From contig JAGKQI010000007.1 in the NCBI GenBank assembly GCA_018806915.1, forward strand, positions 186,001 through 250,000: a stretch of DNA of 64,000 nt, read 5' to 3'. Source of the DNA: Phytophthora colocasiae (taxonomy: Eukaryota; Oomycota; Peronosporomycetes; Peronosporales; Peronosporaceae). The notes beneath the pieces are model-generated. The model saw nothing but the letters and a program-made list of their open reading frames with translations, searched no databases and was not told the DNA's origin. A program made the position numbers and the translations under genes. Shown in pieces: positions 10,601-18,635 of this stretch (positions are counted from its first letter, which is position 1; each line of letters opens with the position of its first letter).

Positions 10601-10948
10601 TCCATGCGTCGAGCCGCCATGATTCGTCAACACAACGCCCTCATCCGAAAGGTCCTGGAGCACAAAGATTTCCCAGAGTCGTTGCTTTCAGAGCCTGGTA
10701 TCTGGGTTGTCCCAGACAAGTCCTGCCCTTGGATCTGGCAAGATCCCAGAGTCGCAGAGCTGGGGGGGCCCAAGTGTCTGAGTCTAGAGACGCAACTGGG
10801 TGACTTGGATGCGATTGAGCCTGCTCGGATGCAATGGGCCACGGTGAATGTGGACGAAGAGTGGCTCCAGTACGTCCCCGCTGACGTCAAGAAGGATCAT
10901 TTGACACCTACGGAGCGTTCCGAGAACCCGATCTCCCTTCGCTACTGA
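7618..10948 (+). pseudogene. Antisense ORF of C1 (about 1,110 codons, one frameshift)
   Basis: This large ORF is on the strand opposite to gag-pol, between the 3' LTR and the integrase. It is open at 7618-8913 and then 9005-10948. A 5-bp deletion near 8898, relative to C2 and C3, breaks the frame. The ATG at 7618 is the first in frame; the ATG at 7804 (MTEETNTSLS) is an equally good start. Order of parts: a low-complexity Ser/Pro/Gly N-terminus; a globular part; a coiled coil (ALKSDKAALKSQVADLQAQV); a basic segment; an acidic Asp/Ser tract; 7 units of KKSGD (9857-9961); basic patches KRPRDSDDD and KKSKR that resemble nuclear signals; and a Trp-rich C-terminal domain (for example SSWLYYGIRVQ, GIWVVPDKSC). 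No known family is recognised. The frame is preserved over three copies apart from separate point lesions, which suggests it once coded. Antisense ORFs at the same place are known in some plant Tat elements. Confidence 0.75.
9857..9961 (+). repeat. 15-bp coding minisatellite, 7 units (KKSGD)
   Basis: Seven units encoding KKSGD-like pentapeptides in the antisense ORF. C2 has 9 units (43781-43915) and C3 has 8 (59235-59354), so unit number changes between copies while the frame is kept. Confidence 0.9.
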
Positions 10949-11333
10949 AGCTCAGGTGTCCACCATGGTGGCCACGGGAAGGCTGCATTTTCGAGAAGCC
11001 AAATAGTTGTCTGCATTTGTGACGTAAACCCCTGGCCTCAGTGTAGCTTCCTAATCCCTTAATCTTTCAATATCATTCCACGTAATCACACTTCTTCTCA
11101 TCATCTCATTGTTCATAACTTCGTATCCTCCAGCACTTAATTCTCCACAAACTCACTTCCATATTCACATTCACACAGTCGTTTTATATAAGCAGTAACA
11201 TGGTCGATCACATATCCAAACGCACGACTTTCAGAAATAGGTCTCTGAAAACACGCACTCAGACTACCACACTCTAAAAGTCAATGTCTGAAATCTTTCA
11301 GATATCAGACTTTTAGATGTGTTTTCAGAGTTA
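10949..11333. other. Spacer between convergent antisense ORF and integrase (C1)
   Basis: About 385 bp of AT-rich, pyrimidine-rich plus strand with no ORF. The two coding regions point towards each other across it, so it should hold the 3' ends of both messages. Its last 100 bp contain several TCAGA/TCTGA words typical of this family. The counterparts are 44894-45275 and 60342-60723. Confidence 0.6.
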
Positions 11334-12794
11334 TTAGACTCTGGGGTGATCGTCTCCAGCCTGCATCGCCTGAAAACGGGCTCGTGCTCGTGCACTCTGG
11401 TTGAATTCGTAAAGTAATGCTCCACAGTTCAACTTCGATAACGGTAACCACTCCGTTTCATCGTAACCTTTCCACTTAATCAGATATTCGCGCAGGCGTC
11501 TGGACGTCCTGGTACGCTTGTTCCAGCGGGTATCCAGATTTTTCTCCACTTCATACTCGTCGTTTTCAGTGTCAGGTTCCCAACTATCTTCTGGTAACAG
11601 GGCGGCGTCAAAGTCATCATCTTCTGGAATCTGGAGCTCCACCGTGGGTCGTCTGGGGAACAGAGCCCTTGGCTTCAGACGGCTCACATGTACCCAGGGG
11701 TTCACGCGGTAGCCGGTATCTTCAACCTTGAGTCGTATTCTGAAATCGTCCAGCATCTCCTCGATCCTGAAGGGTCCGTGCCACATGTGTGCTAGTTTTC
11801 TGCTCAATCCCGTTTGTACCTTAGGGATGTAGAGCCATACGGCGTCGCCTATAGCGAAACCTGACTTCAGACGCTCTGATAACTCGTTCCACTTTCTGGT
11901 CTGTTCTTCAGACCGGTCACGCTTTGCCTTCTTCTGGAGATCTTCGGCACATGCCAGAGCATAGCTATAATCTCGTTGCATCTTCCTTCTCCATTCGTAC
12001 GCAGTTCGCTCCTGAGTCGTCGATGGCTTGGGTCCAAGCATAGCGGACACCGTCCCGTGAGCATCCCAACCATGTACCAGGTAGAAAGGCGTTTCCAGAC
12101 GGGTGGCATCGAATGACGTATTCAGGGCGAACATCAGACGTTCGGCGTGGTCATCCCAGTCACTTTGATCAGCTTCAGAGATATATGCCTTAATCGCGCG
12201 CACCACAGTCTGTACTGATCTCTCTTGCTGGCCGTTGGCTTGAGGCCGGTATCCTAGAGTAGCTCGTTGTCTGCTACCCAAAAGTTCCCTGAAACACTTG
12301 AACACCTCACTCATAAAGCGAGGATCTTGATCATGACGAATCAGAGAGCTAGCTCCAAAGTTTCTGAAAACGCGTTCCTCATAAGCCTCTGCTACATCCT
12401 GAGCAGTGGTGACACTCATTGGCTTGCACATCACGTATCCTGAATACATATCCTGGAACAGCAAGAGAAATGTGTTTCCACGTGCTGATTTCGGCATGTG
12501 AGTCACAAAATCCATAGACACCACTTCAAACGGCCGGCTGGGCTCAATATTTCCAGGGGACGGTCCAGGATTTGGGGGTCGCCCCTTGCCACTGGCACAG
12601 TCCACACATTCCTTCCCAAATCTCTCCACATCAGCATACATACCCAGCCAGTAAAACTCCGAACTCAGCTTCTCAAAGGTTCTCCTAATTCCCTGATGTC
12701 CACCTTGGTAATCTTCATGAGCATAGTGCAACAAGTCTGGATACAAGTCTCTGGGAACCACCAGTCTGAGTTCGTCAACATTGTCCCGGGGCCC
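11334..12794 (-). CDS. Integrase with C-terminal chromodomain, C1
   Basis: This part of pol is open from the frame junction at 12788-12794 to the stop at 11334 (475 codons from the Met at 12761). The zinc-binding module reads LLHYAHEDYQGGHQG ... CVDCASG (HHCC). The core has SMDFVTHMP (D), RHDQDPRFM (D) and NGQQERSVQ (E), a DD35E-type triad. The C-terminal module has WHGPFRIEEML (GPF/Y). A chromodomain follows (EYLIKWKGYDETEWLPLSKL), which in this family directs integration through histone marks. This is the best preserved gene of the copy. The start of the domain lies upstream in a different frame: the reading upstream runs through into an unrelated 40-codon tail in all three C copies. Confidence 0.88.
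   Translation of the reverse strand, partial: GPRDNVDELRLVVPRDLYPDLLHYAHEDYQGGHQGIRRTFEKLSSEFYWLGMYADVERFGKECVDCASGKGRPPNPGPSPGNIEPSRPFEVVSMDFVTHMPKSARGNTFLLLFQDMYSGYVMCKPMSVTTAQDVAEAYEERVFRNFGASSLIRHDQDPRFMSEVFKCFRELLGSRQRATLGYRPQANGQQERSVQTVVRAIKAYISEADQSDWDDHAERLMFALNTSFDATRLETPFYLVHGWDAHGTVSAMLGPKPSTTQERTAYEWRRKMQRDYSYALACAEDLQKKAKRDRSEEQTRKWNELSERLKSGFAIGDAVWLYIPKVQTGLSRKLAHMWHGPFRIEEMLDDFRIRLKVEDTGYRVNPWVHVSRLKPRALFPRRPTVELQIPEDDDFDAALLPEDSWEPDTENDEYEVEKNLDTRWNKRTRTSRRLREYLIKWKGYDETEWLPLSKLNCGALLYEFNQSARARARFQAMQAGDDHPRV
12788..12794 (-). promoter_or_regulatory. Candidate -1 slippery heptamer GGGCCCC between RNase H and integrase frames
   Basis: On the coding strand the upstream frame reads GAG GGC CCC and the integrase is in the -1 frame. 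GGGCCCC has the X XXY YYZ pattern in the right phase and sits where homology to integrase changes frame. It is identical in C2 (46724-46730) and C3 (62167-62173). It may instead be an inherited 2-bp insertion, because the RT/RNase H junction shows a similar shared shift with no heptamer. Confidence 0.4.
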
Positions 12795-14150
12795 TCTCGA
12801 GTAGCGCGACTCAGACGATAAAGTACATCTCTAAAATCCAGAACGAAGTCCTCAGCAACTCTGGCAAGCTTCCTGACTCGGGGTCGTGGTAAATCTCCCA
12901 CGTCGCCCTTCAGAAACTTCATGGAGCTCAACCAAGTGCGGGTCCTGAGCTCTGATGCGCCTTAATCCGTCGCCAGCGTTCTGCTCTGGAACTCCAAAGC
13001 GCCCCAAAGGTTCTCGTTCGTCATCGTCCTCAGGCGGATTAGCATCAAGCGGAGCTTGGGGCACGGGTTACGGCAACCAATATTCTAACTGATCGAGGCA
13101 GGGGTGCGGATTCCGGACCAGAAGCATCCTCAGATTCTGGTGACGCATTATGATTTTCAGAGTCTGGTATCTTTGACTCTTGAACTTCCATGTTCGGGAC
13201 TGAACGAGGCTTCATCAGTTTCTCATGAACTTTGGATACCAGCTGCAGGTGCATAAGTTCATCCTCATCTTGTACTCGCCAAGCTTCCCCAAGGGTCAAA
13301 GTCTTCGAGGTCAGGTAATCCGCCGCTTGGTTGAACTCGCGCTTCACATGCACCAACTTCAGAGTCTGAAACTTGGTTTTCAGAGTCTCAAATTCGGCCA
13401 ACCTCCGTTGCAAGTTAGGCTGATTGCAGTTGATCAATCCCTGAGCCTGCTGTATCGCGATGCGTGAGTCTCCTACAACCACCAGCTCCTGTATTTCGTA
13501 CTCGAGCGCCATCTTCAGACCATAATTCAGGCCACAGTACTCTGAATCGTTCACTGTGACATCCGCCAGGGGAAATCCTCGGGCGTCCAGAACACTCCAC
13601 CCCGGGAGTTCCCAGAGTATACACCCACAGCTTCCCAGACGAGTAGACGTCTTTGCGGCACCGTCAAAACTCAGAACATAACCCTGATAATCTGCTTCCA
13701 ACATTTCCACACTGATAGGAACTGGCGGCTTGACTCGCCCTTTGACTGGAATCAGATTTTCAGAGACTTCATCCAGATGCTCCCTAGGAGTTATGCCTGC
13801 GCCGAGTATAGCTGGGAGTCCATCTTCATCACGCTGGATCCGGCGGATCTCCAAGTTCCACTGCGACAGCTTCAGACCCCACTTGACGTTTCTGCCGTCG
13901 GTGGAACTCGATGTCAGCAACCATTTCAGGACAGAGTATCTGGTATAAACCACAATCACCGGACTCGACTCCACCAGAGCTCTGAAGTTTTCCAAAACTC
14001 TAAGGATCGCAATCACCTCCTTCTCAGCGATATGATACCTGAGCTCGGCGTCATTCAGGACACGACCTGTGAACCGGACCGGGTGTATTATTCCCTCATA
14101 TTCTTGTCCCAAGACTGCCGAAGCAGCCCAAGGGTCGCATGCGGAATGAC
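12795..14150 (-). pseudogene. RNase H (degenerate Ty3 type) plus second RNase H (archaeal/plant type), C1
   Basis: Open mainly at 13045-14112. The first part aligns with the Ty3 RNase H (ELRYHIAEKEVIAILRVLE), but the first catalytic Asp region reads IPHAT and the third reads VYTRYSVLKWLL with Arg in place of Asp. A second RNase H follows: SFDGAAK, NDSEYCGL, VVGDSRIA and NQAADYLTS give the D, E, D, D set of the archaeal/plant-type enzyme. A linker with poly-acidic PPEDDDERE leads to the integrase. C1 has single-base insertions around 12940-13060. Elements with such a second RNase H are known from plants (Tat) and oomycetes. The change of frame from RT near 14130 is shared by all three C copies. 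Confidence 0.82.
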
Positions 14151-15272
14151 AACAAACGGTCTGGTTCGGTCTGGATGTCTGAGTAGTGGAGTAGAGACTA
14201 TCTTGCGTTTCAGAATCTCGAATGCCTCTTTCGCACGAGTCAGGTCTCGTCCAGCACGAATCTGCTCGTCTGTCAGCTCATAGAGAGTAGCAGCGATCAC
14301 CGGTAAATCCTCAATAAACTTGTTGTAATAATTGAGGCTTCCCATAAAACTCTGTACCCCCTTCAACGTAGACGGAAATGGCAGTTCTTCAACTTCTTTG
14401 ACGATCTTGGGTGTTGCCCTCAGACCCTCGGCACTGATTTCGTGGGATAGGTACGGTATCGACAACTTCCCGAACTCGCTCTTGGGCAAACTCACAGAAA
14501 TGTTCCAATAGCGAAGTCTGAAATGCAGGGCGTTCAAGTCGTCACATAATTGGTCCTAAGTCGGTGCTCCATGTGCGATGTCGTCGATGTATGAACTCCT
14601 CCCCAGGACTGGGCCCATGCATGTGGGGACGGGAATATTCCTCTGAAAGACGGTCATCTGACTTGTGAGTGCTGGCATCTCTGAAATCGGAGTATGGTTC
14701 TCAGAGTCTGAAAGATGCTTCTCAGAGTCCTGAGGCTGGAGTTGTAGGAATTCCAGAACCTCCGCATCAACTTCAGCTTCTTCTTCTGGTGACAGTCTCA
14801 CGAATCCCTACAGGCAATTGTCCAACATAGCCTGATACACAAGAGGGGCGTTCTTCAGACCAAACGGCATCCTTACCCACTGAAAATGCCCAAACGGGCA
14901 AATGAAGGCTGATATCAGTCGTGCACGCTCCGTCATCCTGATCGCCCAGAAACCGCTAGCCATATCCAGACTCATGAACCACATAGCAGCCTTAAAACCG
15001 ATTAGGAGGTCGTCAATAAGAGGTAGAGGGTAGCGCGACAGTTGAATGAAGCCATTCACAATGCGATAGTCGATGCACATTCGTATGTCAACACCATTCT
15101 TCTTGAGAACGATCACAATAGGAGATGCCCACGGGGAGTTAGAGTACTCGATCAAACCAGTTTCCAGAAGTTTCTTCAGAAGCTCGTACACCTTCAGCAT
15201 GAGATGGGGAGCGACGGACCTCGGACGTTGAGCTACCGGCTTGGCATCTCCCACATCTAGATCACAGACCAC
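14088..15272 (-). pseudogene. Reverse transcriptase, C1 (two stops)
   Basis: RT landmarks: NSPWASPIVIVLKKNGVDIR, MCIDYRIVNGF, YPLPLIDDLL, SLDMASGFWAI (catalytic Asp of motif A), PFGHFQWVRMPFGLKNAP (motif B region) and SSYIDDIAHG (two catalytic Asp). A roughly 65-residue acidic insertion separates the motif B region from YIDD, where Ty3 relatives have only about 25 residues. Stops at 14808 (TAG for Trp) and 14556 (TAG for Trp) interrupt the frame. Both are intact in C2, whose RT (48006-49118) is open throughout. Confidence 0.85.
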
Positions 15273-16999
15273 GCCGCATTACCGTCTCCCAGGAATATTT
15301 TTGTGTGGCGTTTCAGAATATCACGCAGTCTCTTCTCCATTTCTGGGGTCGTCTTTCCCGGTTCCTTAACATCAGCGCTATCAATGTCACACTCTGGTGT
15401 CAACTCTTCCAGCTCTGGTAGCATGACCAATTGATCGCGTAATTGGGCAAGGAGTTCCGTGCCTTCTCGCATATACACACCTGGCTCCAAGTCTAACTCT
15501 TCGCTCGAAACGTTCATACACCGCTCGTATTCCACTCGTAACTTTTCCATCGGCGTTCCAGGCATTCCCTGAATGGGGATATCCCAAGATTCATCCATTA
15601 AGTCGAAATCATCCGCGGGTAACTCAGGAGTCTGAGGATCCTCTAGGAGACACTCGGTTTTTGAGTCAAGGACATCATCGTCGAAAGCAACAGACGTGTC
15701 ACCAGGGTCGGTAGGCGAAGTACTTTCAGAGAATGTTTCCAAATCTCTGGTATCTGTACTGATATCCACACTTCCCGTCGATTCACTGTGGCAACCATCC
15801 TCTGTCTGGGTGGATGCATCCAGGGCGAAGCGCACTCGCTTCACGGTCGGTGGTGAATCTGGTTTCACGAACTGCACTCGAGCGTTGTCGAACCTTGGAC
15901 GTTGCAGTATTTCAGTCGGCCATGGGTAGTCTGGGCGATCTACACACGGGGGTTGCGGCATCAGAGCTTCCAACTCCGCCTCTCTCTTCATACGTTTCTT
16001 AGTCTCTGGTGACGGGGTGCTTTCCAGAATCAGAACTTCCCAGTCACGATAAGCAGCGGAACCTGGACGCACGAAACGTCCATGCCTTGGGAAGAAACCA
16101 TATTCCACGATCCTCGCAACATCGGAGAGTTCATTGACCCACGTGTTCTTATCAGAGATATTTACCACGCGAACGGCCACAGGCCAAGATCGAGCCGCAT
16201 AGATCAGCTGGGTTACCCAGCGATCACCGCGTCCGGCCCACACGACTTCCCTCTGGGGGTTCGTTGGGCCATAGTCAATTCGGACAATAAACTCCTCACC
16301 CCGACTCAGAAGGACAGCCTCGCTTGGTCTAACCGACCTGTTGCGACCAATGTGATCACCAGGTTCCCAATTACACATCATCACCACTACCTCGTCCGGT
16401 AACGACACCAGACCTTCACGAGCGCTAATTCTCACTCCAGCAGCAAACATAAAACCCATTCCCAGAAGCACGTCAATTCCTTCACCGATATTCGCGACCC
16501 AAACATCCACAATATATACCACTCTTGGCCCAAGTGTCAATTTGATCTCAGCGGTGGCACCAATATATGTTGGAACATGCTTGTGCGACTTAAGTCTGAG
16601 TCCGAGCTTACGCGCAAAGTCGTAACTCAGAATATTTATGGTCGCACCAGTATCCAAGAGAATCTTGGTCCGATGGTCATTCACAGCACCATACACCATC
16701 ACCACATCCCTCTTTGACCGATCAGGGTAGTTGTCCTCCCACCAGCCATAACACTCGCCATCCTTCAACTTGAACGACACTGTGTCGTCTGGTGTTTGGT
16801 CGGTGTTTTCGGCGATCTCAGGTAACTCGTTCCCTGAGTTTCCAGAAGATATGGTCGATTCTTGGGCAAAAGTAGTCATGCATTGTTGAATGTTATCTTG
16901 AGTCTTTCTCAGCTCTGGTCCTACACACACTAGAACACACAACTCTGGGGTAACGCCATGCCCGGCGCGTTTCGGATCCCCATCCGACGGGCATATTAG
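15257..16999 (-). CDS. Aspartic protease and linker (start of pol), C1
   Basis: The reading enters by a -1 shift from gag at 16999-17005 and is open to 15257. The active site is LLDTGATINILSYDF (Asp-Thr-Gly) with VLLGMGFMF as the flap-side ILG-type motif. About 350 residues of linker follow, including an RVRFALDA segment and acidic stretches. The end is altered: relative to C2, 19 bp between CGCC repeats near 15274 have been lost. This cuts the connection to RT and creates the stop at 15257. In the family this enzyme cleaves the Gag-Pol precursor. There is no in-frame ATG until 16942, so frameshift entry is more plausible than separate initiation. Confidence 0.85.
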   Translation of the reverse strand, partial: LICPSDGDPKRAGHGVTPELCVLVCVGPELRKTQDNIQQCMTTFAQESTISSGNSGNELPEIAENTDQTPDDTVSFKLKDGECYGWWEDNYPDRSKRDVVMVYGAVNDHRTKILLDTGATINILSYDFARKLGLRLKSHKHVPTYIGATAEIKLTLGPRVVYIVDVWVANIGEGIDVLLGMGFMFAAGVRISAREGLVSLPDEVVVMMCNWEPGDHIGRNRSVRPSEAVLLSRGEEFIVRIDYGPTNPQREVVWAGRGDRWVTQLIYAARSWPVAVRVVNISDKNTWVNELSDVARIVEYGFFPRHGRFVRPGSAAYRDWEVLILESTPSPETKKRMKREAELEALMPQPPCVDRPDYPWPTEILQRPRFDNARVQFVKPDSPPTVKRVRFALDASTQTEDGCHSESTGSVDISTDTRDLETFSESTSPTDPGDTSVAFDDDVLDSKTECLLEDPQTPELPADDFDLMDESWDIPIQGMPGTPMEKLRVEYERCMNVSSEELDLEPGVYMREGTELLAQLRDQLVMLPELEELTPECDIDSADVKEPGKTTPEMEKRLRDILKRHTKIFLGDGNAAWSVI

Positions 17000-17005
17000 T
17001 TTAAC
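16958..17005 (-). promoter_or_regulatory. Gag-pro -1 ribosomal frameshift signal, C1
   Basis: The gag frame ends CCG TTA AAC TAA. The heptamer GTTAAAC (16999-17005) has the phase G TTA AAC and is a known -1 slip site in other viruses. The -1 frame is open from there into protease. After a 4-nt gap an RNA fold spans 16958-16994: a 7-bp outer stem ATGCCCG/CGGGCAT, a 6-bp inner hairpin TCGGAT/ATCCGA with loop GGGG, and a 7-nt bulge AACGCGC on the 3' side. The loop can pair with CCCC a few bases downstream (possible pseudoknot). Confidence 0.82.
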
Positions 17006-18635
17006 GGCTTCCCAGAGTCTGCCTCATCACCCAGGAGTTTCTCCCGTAGGTGGTTCGGCATGTCCTTGAGTGCGCCTTGTCGAGCGAGTTGCTTGAGTGC
17101 TTCCAGCGTTTTCAGATCTTCACAGGGTTTTCCAGGGTGTACTCTTCCATATACTTCACAGGGTGGCATCCGACACATTCGACTCGGGTGTCCCTTCTCC
17201 TGGCATCGGTCACACGTGACATCTCTCCAGCAATCTTCCTCTGAGTGTCCTGAGCGTTGACATTTTTCACAGAACTTGTTCCAGTAGCCACTATTCTCAT
17301 GACGTCTCTGGTGGAATCCTTGACCTGACGATCCAGACGGGGACTGGGGCGGCGGACGCCATCCCATGTTATCCATCACTCGATATACCTCATTCGTCAG
17401 AGTCTGCGTCCAATCTGCACTTGGTGAAGCCTTCGAATTGTTCGAAGATGCCTGCGCAGTACTTTTATCACGAGTAGACTCTGAAGTCGCACTTGGAGTT
17501 CTGGAATCACCCGTCTGATCTCTGGTATCCTGATTGGATTTCAGAGATTCCTTATGATTTTCAGAGTTTTCAGAGTCATAGTCTTCAGAATCCATATCTC
17601 TTGCGACATAAGTCCGATGCACACGCTTGGGCTTGAACTGTCCTCGCGGAATATTGTCAGCCCGGAAATCTCGAGACTTGGTAGGGGTCATCTCTTGGTC
17701 ACCAGTTCGCCACACGTCTTCATCTTGCTGCAACGCATATTCCAAGTCTGAAATTCGTGAAATCTCTGACCTTGCAGCGACGTTTTCAGGCGTGCATCCT
17801 TAAGCTTCGTGATGAATCGCAGTACATGCTTTTCAAGACGCTTGGACGACTTCCGGAAATCGATGTCAGCTTTTCCGGCGGCAGAATTAAGTCGGTAGAA
17901 AAATTCAAGCGGAGTCTCAGAATCTTTCATAGCCACAGTGAAGTATCTCTCAGAATACGATGACCGAGCTTTGCAATAACGTTTCTTGAACTCTGAAGAC
18001 AGCTCTTTCCAGTCACGGGACACACTTTTGGGAAGCTGGTTAAACCAGTCTCGCGCAGACACAGGGAGCTTCAACTTAAGTTCCTGGATGCGCGTCTTAG
18101 TCGACCAACCTCCTTGAGAAGCCATATTCGTAAACCGCTCCCACCAGTGGACACGTTCCCTGAGTGTAGCTCTGGGGTCGAATTCTCCAAGGTTGTTGGA
18201 GTTCATGAACGGCCTCAGTGTCAGAAGTGTGGTTCCGGCCTGTGCTTGAGTTGCTGCCGTCAGGTTCACCACTTCACCTGGCTCCGAGTTTTCTGATGAC
18301 GAGCTCGCAGAGTCTGAGCTCGAGTTATCGGAGTCTCCGCCAGAGTCTGGCGCTCCATCATGACGTTTCTCTCTGCGAGACGCTCTTCGATCTCCATTAG
18401 GCCGTCTAGCCTCAGTTCTCTGCGGCGGATCTCGTCTCGGAGTAGGCGCACGTCTAGTATCACCCTTGGTCTCTGTCACCAAGGTCGCTTGAGTCACCTG
18501 GGTGGCCGTAGCAGTAGTAGCGCCGCCATTCCTCTCCGCCTTCACTCGCTTCGTTACCGTGCTTCGTGCAGGGGTGCCTTGCTGGAAGGTTGCAACCTCT
18601 CGAGATTCCGTCTTGAGGACCGGTGAATGTGACAT
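16996..18635 (-). pseudogene. Gag (capsid and zinc-knuckle nucleocapsid), C1, one frameshift
   Basis: The ATG at 18635 (MSHSPVLKTESRE) is followed by a basic then acidic Ser-rich region, a retrotransposon-Gag capsid region (HWWERFTNMASQGGW, ARDWFNQLPKSV, PLEFFYRLNSAAG) and zinc knuckles CEKCQRSGHSEEDC and CDRCQEKGHPSRMC (CX2CX4HX4C). A third, CEVYGRVHPGKPC, has lost its second Cys (C2 has CEVCGRVHPGKPC). A one-base deletion near 17757, absent from C2, breaks the frame. The start overlaps the end of ORF1 by 82 bp in the -1 frame. Gag forms the particle and binds the RNA. Confidence 0.85.
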
